Assembly: GCF_001635455.1 (NCBI RefSeq) | Contig: NZ_LWEH01000002.1 | Location: 1 to 33,042, forward strand | DNA length: 33,042 bases | Source: Vibrio sp. HI00D65 | GTDB taxonomy: Bacteria > Pseudomonadota > Gammaproteobacteria > Enterobacterales > Vibrionaceae | Direction: 5' to 3' | Shown: piece after piece, positions 26,643-33,042 of the stretch | Layout of the letters: each line of letters starts with the position of its first letter | How positions within the stretch are numbered: position 1 is the stretch's first letter | Translations under genes and position numbers: made by a program | The notes under the pieces: model-generated | What the model saw: the letters and a program-made list of their open reading frames with translations, nothing else | Databases searched by the model: none | Told to the model about the DNA's origin: nothing

Positions 26643-27617
26643 TTAACCGATTTGGATGAGAATCTGTTTCCAGACAGCACTTTCATCAAGTAGCGTGAAT
26701 TCTCTGCGTAGGCCCCAAGGCCCAAACTCTGCATGGCTGATACCCATGATGTAAACGTCTTTTCCTGTAGGCTTTCCAAACATACCGTAGCCTTCGTGCT
26801 TGCCTTGTAGCGACCAACGAATAGCTGCACGTGGTGACATCATTTCGTCATTGCGACCAATACGGTGGTGAATTTTGAACTCCGCGTTCGGAAATGAAGA
26901 GCGCAGTGACATCCAAAACTGGTCAATCTCGCTATGAGAGAGTGCAGTTTGACCGCCCGTGTATTCGCCAATACAAGCTCGGTCATACTCTTTTGGTATT
27001 ACCGAGAACTCAGCACTCATTACACGTCGCAGTATGTCTTCATAGCGCTGACCGTATTGATTGTCATTTCCTACACCAAGGTAAGGGCCTTGAATGTCGA
27101 CTTGGGGAGTGAAAGGGAAGGGGCATTGCTCAACGCCACCCTCTATTTCGATTTGCTGACGAGCGTACTCTTCTGACGTCATACCCAGTTGGTTTGCAAT
27201 CGCAGCGATGTCTCGGATCATCCACTCGTCATTGATTTGGTTATTGATGGCATGGCAGTCAGCGATAATTCGAAACTTAAGTGTTTTGTTTGTGGCTTTA
27301 CCAAATACACCATCATTAGTGTGAGTAGCTGTTGAAATGATTCGATGTGATGAGAGCATGCCTTGCTCAGGAGTCCCTGACCAAATAACGTCTTCACCTA
27401 ATAAGGTACGGTTCGGGAACTCGGCTAGTGTGCCCATGGTCGCGCTGATGACCTTTTCGTTTCCCTTGGTGATGGAGAGTGGTGTACGGACGATAATGTC
27501 AGGTGAGTAATAGTTATGTAGGGTACTCAGACCTCGATCTTCCCAAATTTCTTTAGTGATGCCTAATATGTAATCCGGAAAATCTTGCCATTTAGAATCA
27601 AAGCCAACCATAGCCAT
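26643..27617 (-). CDS. Double SnoaL-like (NTF2-fold) protein A
   Basis: This 324-residue paralogue of the following gene also has two SnoaL-like halves. Domain 1 carries FGKATNK (105-111) and ends WMIRDIAAIANQLG (132-145). Domain 2 carries GKHEG (272-276) and KPTGK (282-286). The two proteins are clearly diverged, so they probably catalyse different steps or form a hetero-oligomer. It is the first gene of a three-gene operon (A, B, symporter). Its ribosome binding site is exceptional: the nine bases 27629-27621 match the full anti-Shine-Dalgarno complement (AGGAGGTGA), three bases before the ATG, predicting strong translation. A LacI-type operator lies 52 bases upstream of the start. Its function in carbon-acid catabolism is inferred from context only. 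Confidence 0.8.
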   Translation of the reverse strand: MAMVGFDSKWQDFPDYILGITKEIWEDRGLSTLHNYYSPDIIVRTPLSITKGNEKVISATMGTLAEFPNRTLLGEDVIWSGTPEQGMLSSHRIISTATHTNDGVFGKATNKTLKFRIIADCHAINNQINDEWMIRDIAAIANQLGMTSEEYARQQIEIEGGVEQCPFPFTPQVDIQGPYLGVGNDNQYGQRYEDILRRVMSAEFSVIPKEYDRACIGEYTGGQTALSHSEIDQFWMSLRSSFPNAEFKIHHRIGRNDEMMSPRAAIRWSLQGKHEGYGMFGKPTGKDVYIMGISHAEFGPWGLRREFTLLDESAVWKQILIQIG

Positions 27618-27661
27618 TAATCACCTCCTGATGCGTCATGAAATTAGTTATTGGATTATTT

Positions 27662-27677
27662 TTGGTTACGTATCCAA
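27662..27677 (-). promoter_or_regulatory. LacI-type operator in front of the SnoaL operon
   Basis: TTGGTTACGTATCCAA is an imperfect 16-bp palindrome with a central CG; seven of eight half-site positions are symmetric. It is centred about 52 bases upstream of the first SnoaL ATG. It shares its half-site with the sites at 28039-28054 and 31226-31241, giving the consensus TTGGATWC/GWATCCAA. Confidence 0.65.
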
Positions 27678-28038
27678 TATTGCCTTTTGTTATCACTGTG
27701 TCAATGAGGTGTTTTGCATATGTTTCTTTATTGTGGGTTTGATCTGTTTTTTAACAACTCTCAAAATACGGTTGTCAGTCAGCTAATTGAGTGATGGTTC
27801 ACTGTTTATCGAGTGTATACAAACAAAATAATTAAGTTTAAATGTAGTGTTTATCCACATAACCAATTGTATTTGTTGGTTTTGTCTTGGGTGTGGTGAG
27901 GTGGGTATTAAACCAGAGAACACTCTGTGACGATTTGTTATATCGAAGTGATGACGAGAGAAAATTTAGAGTAATGATTCTTATACGATGGGGTTTTAAT
28001 CAGGTTGTTAATTTTTTGTTTACATTCTTTGATTAGAA

Positions 28039-28054
28039 ATGGATTCGAATGCAA
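28039..28054 (-). promoter_or_regulatory. Distal LacI-type operator
   Basis: ATGGATTCGAATGCAA has both half-sites close to the TTGGATWC consensus. It is 377 bp upstream of the proximal SnoaL operator and 27 bases past the TRAP terminator, so it belongs to the SnoaL promoter side. It may act as an auxiliary operator. Confidence 0.55.
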
Positions 28055-28080
28055 CGATAACTTTAGGAATGGTTGGATTG

Positions 28081-28115
28081 AAAAAGCCACTCAAAGATGA
28101 ATATTGAGTGGCTTT
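28081..28115 (-). terminator. Terminator of the TRAP operon
   Basis: On the minus strand AAAGCCACTCAA (28115-28104) and TTGAGTGGCTTT (28094-28083) form a 12-bp perfect stem with a 9-base loop, ending in a T-run. It lies 14 bases past the dctM stop. Confidence 0.9.
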
Positions 28116-28129
28116 GTTGATGGGAACGC

Positions 28130-29410
28130 TTAAGACAATAATTCTGGGAGGAACAGTGATATCGCTGGTACAAAAGTAATGATCATCAAAGCGACGAGCA
28201 TGGCACCAATCCAGCCTAAAATCGCCCGAGACAAGGATTCAATCGGCACGTTACCTACTTGGCTGGCCATAAATAAGTTGGCGCCGAGTGGGGGAGTGAC
28301 AAACCCGATGGCTAAGTTCACGATCATCACGATACCAAAGTGGATTGGATCCATTCCTAATGCGGTCACGATAGGCAGCAGGATTGGAGTTAAGATAACA
28401 ATCGCCGCTAATGTCTCCATGAATGTACCAACGATCAGTAGCAATGCGGTGATACATAGCAAAATGAGCAGCTTGTTTTCCGTGATAGAGAGAATGAACT
28501 GTGCGATTTCGGTTGGTAGACGCTCAAGCGTTAGGATTCGACCAAAGGTAACTGAAGCGCCCACAATCACAAGTACTGCTCCTACCAACAATGAAGATTC
28601 TAAAATGATCTTCACTACCTTGTTGTAATCCAGCTCTTTGTAAACAAACATGCCGAAAAACAAGCCGTATAACACACCAATCGCTGCAGATTCAGTTGGC
28701 GTGAATACACCAGAGTAGATGCCGCCAAGTATGATTACGGGTAATAGTATTGCCCAAATCGCTTCTTTAAGCGCTGCCATTCTCTCTGGCCACGTTGCCT
28801 TTTTATCGTTACCTTCGTAGCCTCGGATTTTCGATACGATCAAACAGTAACCGATGAGGACGAGTCCGACGACAACCCCAGGGATAATGCCGGCCATGAA
28901 CATTTTCGTTGCGGATACTTCTGCAGTAATGGCATACACGATCATTACAACAGATGGTGGAATAATTACACCGATACCGCCGGAAGAGGCAATCAATGCA
29001 CCAGCAAAGCTTCGGTCGTAGCCTTTTTTCACCATAGATGGAATCATGGTTAAGCCAATCGCCGCAACGGTTGCTGAACCTGTACCAGAGATAGAAGCAA
29101 AGAACATACACGCAACGATCGCCACAATCCCTAAACCACCGGTGAAGTGACCAAAGAAGACTTCAGCAACATGCAAAAGACGTTTTGATATACCGCCTTG
29201 GCTCATTAAGTTACCGGCCAATGTGAAGAGTACTACGGCCAATAGTGGGAAAGAGTCTAAGCCTGTCACCAAGCCCTGAACTAAAAATTCGATATTTAAG
29301 AAGGGTAGGCTCAAGATTGCCAGCATGCTGGCACCTGCGAGTGCGATACCTACGGGAACGCCAATAAGAAGCAGTAATCCGAAACTACCAAATAACAAAG
29401 CAGAGGTCAT
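28130..29410 (-). CDS. dctM: TRAP transporter large permease (DctM type)
   Basis: This 426-residue inner-membrane protein has about 12 hydrophobic segments and is the main channel of a tripartite ATP-independent periplasmic transporter. The start LLFGSFGLLLLIGVPVGIALA and the conserved SGTGSATVAAIG, SSGGIGVIIPPS, GVFTPTESAAIGVLYG and NLAIGFVTPPLG match the DctM family. It uses Na+ or H+ gradients to import carboxylates delivered by DctP. The ATG overlaps the small-subunit stop (TTATGA), implying coupling. The symbol denotes the family; the substrate of this system is not known. Confidence 0.92.
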   Translation of the reverse strand: MTSALLFGSFGLLLLIGVPVGIALAGASMLAILSLPFLNIEFLVQGLVTGLDSFPLLAVVLFTLAGNLMSQGGISKRLLHVAEVFFGHFTGGLGIVAIVACMFFASISGTGSATVAAIGLTMIPSMVKKGYDRSFAGALIASSGGIGVIIPPSVVMIVYAITAEVSATKMFMAGIIPGVVVGLVLIGYCLIVSKIRGYEGNDKKATWPERMAALKEAIWAILLPVIILGGIYSGVFTPTESAAIGVLYGLFFGMFVYKELDYNKVVKIILESSLLVGAVLVIVGASVTFGRILTLERLPTEIAQFILSITENKLLILLCITALLLIVGTFMETLAAIVILTPILLPIVTALGMDPIHFGIVMIVNLAIGFVTPPLGANLFMASQVGNVPIESLSRAILGWIGAMLVALMIITFVPAISLFLPELLS

Positions 29411-29970
29411 AAGCTCAGCTCCAACAAGCGGTTAGAAGTGCGGTGTTTTGCTTTCAAGTGGCGGTAACGGTGTTGCGTTAGTCGAACCGACTTTGGTGAG
29501 TAAGCAATAATTGAAATACGCTTATTGATGCTAACGACAAGGCGAATGGCACTGAGTACGGCACAAACAAGTACAGAAGCATATAAGCATGCAATCGGGA
29601 TTTCCATTGCTGGAGCGATTTGGCCTAGTTTTAGGCTTCGACCAATCACTTTGAAACCAAACCAGGCAACGGTATAGCTGAAGGCAAGGTAGATAAGGTC
29701 TGAAAGAATCAAACTGTAGTGGGTTAGATTACCCGGTAGTTTGTCTATGAATAGGCGAATGCGAATATGTCGATCATCACGAATACAGTAGCTGATGCTT
29801 AAGTACATCGCCCAAACGAAAAGGTAGCGGGCAAGTTCTTCTGCCCAAGCAATTGAAGCGTCAAATAGGCGCAATGCTATCTGTAAACAAAGAAGCGCGG
29901 TCATCAACGAGATAGAAAGTACGATCAGTGTTGGTTCGAAGTATCGGTCGAACAGGCGAAACCATTTCAT
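29407..29970 (-). CDS. dctQ: TRAP transporter small permease (DctQ type)
   Basis: This 187-residue inner-membrane protein has four hydrophobic segments: PTLIVLSISLMTALLCLQIA, YLFVWAMYLSISYC, LILSDLIYLAFSYTVAWFGF and IACLYASVLVCAVLSAIRLV. The AWAEELARYLFVWAMYL motif is typical of DctQ, and the partner for DctM overlaps it by four bases. The start was set at ATG 29970 because GGAG lies six bases upstream; a TTG four codons earlier starts a longer reading but includes that site. The basic C-terminus (about 150-187, rich in Arg/Lys/His) is longer than usual. Confidence 0.88.
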   Translation of the reverse strand: MKWFRLFDRYFEPTLIVLSISLMTALLCLQIALRLFDASIAWAEELARYLFVWAMYLSISYCIRDDRHIRIRLFIDKLPGNLTHYSLILSDLIYLAFSYTVAWFGFKVIGRSLKLGQIAPAMEIPIACLYASVLVCAVLSAIRLVVSINKRISIIAYSPKSVRLTQHRYRHLKAKHRTSNRLLELSL

Positions 29971-30025
29971 ACGTAACTCCAAAGAGTATTGAAAAGGGCA
30001 TTGAATGCCAATGAATGAACTGCAT

Positions 30026-30093
30026 CTCAGGCTTTAAAGCGGTTTGTCTGTAAAGTAATAAAACTGCTTTAAAACCAAGCCTCAAAGCCTGAG
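30026..30093 (-). other. Nested hairpin in the dctP-dctQ gap
   Basis: Outer arms CTCAGGCTTT (30026-30035) and AAAGCCTGAG (30084-30093) are perfect complements. Directly inside, AAAGCGGTTT (30036-30045) pairs with AAACTGCTTT (30061-30070) at nine of ten positions plus a G-U. There is no U-tract. A stability or processing element that raises DctP above the membrane subunits is the best reading. Confidence 0.6.
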
Positions 30094-30138
30094 TCAATAA
30101 CGGGCACCAATGAAGGGCTAGCAATCGTGATCAGTGAA

Positions 30139-31134
30139 TTAGAGTTGCTCTATTTCTGTGATCACACTGTCGAATAGCGCTTCACCAGTTTTGCTACGAA
30201 GTTCTTGGTAAACCGCTGCATTCATCTTTTCTTTCATTTGAGTACGAACGTCGGTTGGCACTACGTTTACTGTCATGCCTTTCGCTTCAAGCTCTTTGAT
30301 GACTTCTTGGTTCTGTTTCGCTGCAAGATCACGCTGTACCGCGATAGTTTCTTGGCTTACTTCATTGATAAGCGCCTGTTGATCACTCGGTAGAGAGTCC
30401 CAGAACTCTTTATTCATGAATAGCACGTAGTTAGTGTAAATATGGTTAGTGAGCGATAAGTACTCTTGTGCTTCATAAAAACGCTCAGCGTAAATTGAGT
30501 AAACCGCGCTCTCTTGTGAATTGATTAAGCCTTGTTGTAACGAAGTGAAGATCTCACCCCAAGAAAGCGGTGTCGGTGCCGTACCTACCGATTTCCAAGC
30601 ACTGATTTGCGTCGGGTTAGACGCTGAACGAATCTTTAAGCTGTTCAAGTCTTCAATGTTGTTAATAGGTTGCTTGTTATTGGTGATGCTGCGGAAGCCA
30701 ACTTCCATGAAACCTAAGCCATGAAAGCCTTTTGATTCCATTGAATTAAGAAGTGGTTTGCCGATCTTGTCGCTGTCCAATGCTTTGTGTGCTTGCGCTT
30801 CGTCTTCAAACAGGTAGAAGACATCAAGTACGTTGAACTCAGGTACGTAAGGTGAAAGCAGTACCGATGCACCAAACGTCATCTGTAAGTTACCTTGCTG
30901 AACAAGCTCTGTGGTTTCTCTTACATCGCCTAGTTGACGGGCAGGGTAGATTTCAACTTCAAGTTCTCCGTTAGAGCGAGATTCCAACTCTTTTTCGAAG
31001 TGAAGCATTGCTTTATGGACGGGTGATGTTTCTTGGCTGTCGTGAGCAAGGCGGATCACATTGCTTGCAAAGGTATTCATGCTAGACAGCGTTAAGCCGA
31101 GGGCAGTAATCGAGGTAAAGATTGCGCGTTTCAT
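30139..31134 (-). CDS. dctP: TRAP transporter periplasmic substrate-binding protein (DctP type)
   Basis: This 331-residue exported protein has a signal peptide (MKRAIFTSITALGLTLSSMNTFA) cleaved before SNVIRLAH. Family motifs are LGDVRETTELVQQGNLQM, the carboxylate-binding Arg region in LNSLKIRSASNPTQ, and PTPLSWGEIFTSLQQGLINSQES (usually GxxDGQE, so Asn and Ser replace Asp and Gly). It captures a carboxylate-type ligand for DctQM. AAGGAAG precedes the ATG. It is first in the operon behind a LacI-type operator. The ligand cannot be fixed from sequence; sugar acids and aromatic or keto acids are typical in this branch. Confidence 0.92.
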   Translation of the reverse strand: MKRAIFTSITALGLTLSSMNTFASNVIRLAHDSQETSPVHKAMLHFEKELESRSNGELEVEIYPARQLGDVRETTELVQQGNLQMTFGASVLLSPYVPEFNVLDVFYLFEDEAQAHKALDSDKIGKPLLNSMESKGFHGLGFMEVGFRSITNNKQPINNIEDLNSLKIRSASNPTQISAWKSVGTAPTPLSWGEIFTSLQQGLINSQESAVYSIYAERFYEAQEYLSLTNHIYTNYVLFMNKEFWDSLPSDQQALINEVSQETIAVQRDLAAKQNQEVIKELEAKGMTVNVVPTDVRTQMKEKMNAAVYQELRSKTGEALFDSVITEIEQL

Positions 31135-31225
31135 CGTTCTTCCTTGTTCATCACATGGCTTTTATGTGCATTCATTTGAGCCATGTTGTTCAGTGGGTTA
31201 TTTATCCGCACTTCATATCCTAATT

Positions 31226-31241
31226 TTGCATACGAATCCAA
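31226..31241 (-). promoter_or_regulatory. LacI-type operator in front of the TRAP operon
   Basis: TTGCATACGAATCCAA is centred about 100 bases upstream of the dctP ATG. Read on the minus strand it begins TTGGATTC. A possible -35 (TTGGAT) overlaps its right half and a TATGAA -10 lies 18 bases on, so repressor binding would block the promoter. It matches the two sites near the SnoaL operon. Confidence 0.65.
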
Positions 31242-31333
31242 AATATAAACACAGAGCTAACAAGTCAATAACAATTGGAGCGATTTAATAGTGAAGTTAA
31301 TATGAATAGGCGAATTTTTAGACGAGATCACAG

Positions 31334-31363
31334 AAAAAGCCCTAACTTGAGATTAGGGCTTTT
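31334..31363 (-). terminator. Terminator after the LacI-family regulator gene
   Basis: AAAGCCCTAA (31336-31345) and TTAGGGCTTT (31353-31362) form a 10-bp stem around CTTGAGA, with five consecutive A residues (31334-31338) on the left arm giving a U-tract on the minus strand. It lies about 60 bases past the regulator stop and separates it from dctP. Confidence 0.85.
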
Positions 31364-31424
31364 AGTTTAAATTTATCGATGTTGAGCAGGTTGATTTGCA
31401 GCGAGCTTGTGAAAGGAAAGCTGG

Positions 31425-32426
31425 CTAAGAGCCTTTGGCTGTACTCCCTCGCTCAATAATGATGCCAGATTCAAGCAGGTATTCGCCTTTAGCGTCCACG
31501 TTATCGTTGATGCGCTGCATTAAGTCTTCGACAGCTCTTCGCACGATTTTATCGGTAGGCTGAGCAATAGTAGTGAGGTCATAGCTTGGCCAAGAGGCCA
31601 TTGGGATATCATCCACTCCCATCACTGCAAAGTCTTCTGGAATATGGCATCCGAGCTTTCTAAGACCGTCCATAACACCCATAGCTAGGATATCATTGGC
31701 ACAGAACACAGCATCAGGTTTGGATGTATGCTCCATTAACTCTTTGGCTGCCTCTAACCCCGCTTCAAAACTGTATTTGGCATTGATGAAGATAGGTGAA
31801 GCTGCTTCACGAGTTTTTGCGGTCTCAGAGAAGCCAAGCCAACGTTTATCACTGGTCATTGAGCCAGCATCACCACTGACATAAGCCAGTTGTTGGTAGC
31901 CCTTATCCAGCAAATAATCCGCCGCTTGCGTGCCAGCTCTTTGGTTATCTAGGCCTGCGCTGTTCGCATTAATGCTTTCTGTATAACGGTTGATAAGGCT
32001 TAAGTGAACGCCAAACTTTTCACATTGTGCGAATGCTCGGGAAGTAAGACGGCTGGTAGCAATGATTAAGCCATCAACTTGATATTCAATCGCACGTGAA
32101 ATGGCAAGATCCAAGTCGTCTTTATCGATAGGGCAAAGGACAACTTGGCCACCGCGCTTTTGAATTTCCATCGCGAGAGCACGAGATTGCAAGTCGTACA
32201 TTGGGTTTGATTCGCTATCAAGTGCGATAGCCACTAGCCCTGAACGATTGGATATAAGGCTACGAGCGATCGCATTTGGCGTGTAGCCAAGCTTGGTCGC
32301 GGCATCCATAACCATTTTACGTTTCTTCTCACTAATACTCGCTGTCGGACTGAATGCCCGAGAAACGGTAGACTGAGAAACGCCAAGCATTTTGGCAACA
32401 TCAATAGAGGTAACTTTCGCTTTTAT
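31425..32426 (-). CDS. LacI-family transcriptional regulator with probable ATA start
   Basis: This is a LacI/GalR-family repressor of 334 codons. The helix-turn-helix is VTSIDVAKMLGVSQSTVSRAF, followed by the hinge YTPNAIARSL and a sugar-binding-like core with GDAGSMTSDKRWLGF, DAVFCANDILAMGVMDGL and MGVDDIPMASW. The first ATG (32390) falls inside helix 1 and would delete VTSIDVAK. Reading on in frame reaches ATA at 32426-32424, with AAGGAG seven bases upstream, and no ATG, GTG or TTG lies between. The natural start has therefore probably changed from ATG to ATA, or is called wrongly. It most likely controls the neighbouring TRAP and SnoaL/symporter operons through the shared palindromes. Confidence 0.85.
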   Translation of the reverse strand: MKAKVTSIDVAKMLGVSQSTVSRAFSPTASISEKKRKMVMDAATKLGYTPNAIARSLISNRSGLVAIALDSESNPMYDLQSRALAMEIQKRGGQVVLCPIDKDDLDLAISRAIEYQVDGLIIATSRLTSRAFAQCEKFGVHLSLINRYTESINANSAGLDNQRAGTQAADYLLDKGYQQLAYVSGDAGSMTSDKRWLGFSETAKTREAASPIFINAKYSFEAGLEAAKELMEHTSKPDAVFCANDILAMGVMDGLRKLGCHIPEDFAVMGVDDIPMASWPSYDLTTIAQPTDKIVRRAVEDLMQRINDNVDAKGEYLLESGIIIERGSTAKGS

Positions 32427-32439
32427 GGTGAATCTCCTT
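32424..32439 (-). promoter_or_regulatory. Strong ribosome binding site facing an ATA codon
   Basis: AAGGAG (32439-32434), seven bases (ATTCACC), then ATA AAA GCG. The spacing is ideal for a start at ATA. AUA initiates far less efficiently than AUG in E. coli, so regulator output would be low if this base is correct. Confidence 0.7.
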
Positions 32440-32440
32440 A

Positions 32441-32450
32441 TATCGCGATA
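32441..32450. repeat. Short palindrome upstream of the regulator gene
   Basis: TATCGCGATA is a perfect 10-bp palindrome just ahead of the ribosome binding site. It is unlike the TTGGATWC sites. It could be a chance match or an operator for another regulator. Confidence 0.25.
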
Positions 32451-32542
32451 AATCCAAGCGCCACCTTGACCAGGTCAACAGGTCCGAATGAGCAAGGCTC
32501 GATAATTACAATACGTGTAACATTTGAAATCACAAAGAAAAT

Positions 32543-33042
32543 TTATGAATTCATGACGGCTTGCTCATTTCGAAAGCCATCAATGATCATTTTGTGTTCA
32601 GAACCGACGCAAAAGAAATTAACGCCGAGCTCTTTCCATTGACGAGCCGCTTGAGCATTTGCGACAAACATACCAACGGGCTTGTTAACTTGCTGAGCTG
32701 CTTTGATTATTTTAATGCTCGCTTCTCGCACGCATTCATCATTCACACTTTCAGCTCCGTAAGACACGGACAAATCGACTTGTCCAATGAACAGTGCATC
32801 AATGCCTTCCACTTTTGCAATCGATTCTGCGTTTACCACACCTTCTGGGTCTTCAATTTGTGCAATGACAACCGTGTTGTACTGGCTGTCCTTTAGGTGA
32901 TTGGCCATCGGTTTGGTTGCGTATTTTGCTGCGCGGCTTGAGCCTGCATAGCCTCGACCACCTTCACCGTAATGGGACATCTTCACTAACTTTTCTGCTT
33001 GCTCGGCACTGCATACATGTGGGATCTGGATTCCTGTCGCTC
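32543..33042 (-). CDS. HpcH/HpaI family aldolase (5' end beyond the window)
   Basis: The C-terminal 165 or so residues of a class II pyruvate aldolase are present. Reading enters at the window edge in the sequence GIQIPHVCSAEQAEKLVKM, so the ATG at 32986 is internal and the real start lies to the right. Family motifs are the glycine-rich YGEGGRGYAGSSRAA, IAQIEDPEGVVNAESIAKVEG with metal-ligand Glu, and ALFIGQVDLSVSYG with metal-ligand Asp (normally FIGPxDLS, so Gln and Val replace Pro and Ala). The family cleaves 2-keto-3-deoxy or 4-hydroxy-2-keto acids to pyruvate plus an aldehyde. It stops 116 bases before the regulator start. Its neighbours suggest it performs the final cleavage in the local pathway. 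Confidence 0.85.
   Translation of the reverse strand, partial: ATGIQIPHVCSAEQAEKLVKMSHYGEGGRGYAGSSRAAKYATKPMANHLKDSQYNTVVIAQIEDPEGVVNAESIAKVEGIDALFIGQVDLSVSYGAESVNDECVREASIKIIKAAQQVNKPVGMFVANAQAARQWKELGVNFFCVGSEHKMIIDGFRNEQAVMNS

Larger units (their letters stand above)
27618..28080. other. Regulatory gap between the SnoaL operon and the TRAP operon
   Basis: This AT-rich gap of more than 450 bases has no ORF. It contains the SnoaL ribosome binding site, one operator near the gene (27662-27677) and one distal (28039-28054). The middle (about 27680-28030) shows no clear structure. Its length relative to a simple promoter suggests further regulatory sites or looping. Confidence 0.5.

Noticed and set aside
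32507..32522. Fourth LacI-type operator upstream of the regulator (around ACAATACGTGTAACAT)
   Set aside because: Only about half of the half-site positions match TTGGATWC, too weak to claim autoregulation.
1..33042. CRISPR arrays, insertion sequences, prophage genes, tRNA or rRNA genes
   Set aside because: No regularly spaced repeats, transposase or integrase-like proteins, or RNA gene signatures were seen on either strand.

Overview
The window looks like a piece of a marine Vibrio chromosome, most like the V. splendidus group. This is judged from recalled family resemblance, not a search. The evidence is a complete rbsDACBKR ribose operon with perfect RbsR-type operators, a CARB/PSE-type class A beta-lactamase, a CSS-EAL phosphodiesterase, a YhfL-type mini-lipoprotein and a yejABEF peptide importer. 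There are no rRNA or tRNA genes, insertion sequences, integrases or CRISPR arrays.

Layout. 1-3.9 kb is AT-rich and sparse: a small gene broken by an in-frame stop, then single genes for an alpha/beta hydrolase, a HAD phosphatase and a GNAT acetyltransferase, then a 52-residue lipoprotein with a clear terminator. 3.9-6.8 kb holds a c-di-GMP phosphodiesterase gene, divergent from two adjacent damaged genes: a frameshifted membrane protein and an LprI-like periplasmic protein with an out-of-frame internal deletion. 6.9-13.4 kb is the ribose operon on the minus strand (D-A-C-B-K-R), with hairpins in three intergenic gaps and two identical palindromic operators 78 bp apart in front. 13.5-17.2 kb carries a stand-alone winged-helix regulator, an outer-membrane barrel, an EEP-family nuclease/phosphatase and the beta-lactamase. 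17.4-23.8 kb is yejABEF followed by a short S4-domain RNA-binding protein.

23.9 kb to the right edge is the most interesting part. It is a catabolic island, all on the minus strand: a TRAP transporter (dctP-dctQ-dctM), an operon of two paralogous double-SnoaL proteins plus a Na+/solute symporter, a LacI-family regulator, and an HpcH/HpaI-type aldolase cut by the window edge. Three similar 16-bp palindromes (consensus TTGGATWCGWATCCAA) lie in front of the TRAP operon and the SnoaL operon. They predict one regulon, probably under the adjacent LacI protein. The substrate is unknown. TRAP transport plus a pyruvate-type aldolase suggests an organic or sugar acid that the SnoaL pair rearranges, isomerises or hydrates before aldol cleavage. 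The regulator itself has no ATG, GTG or TTG start that would preserve its DNA-binding domain. A perfectly placed AAGGAG precedes an ATA codon instead, so its expression may be weak in this strain.
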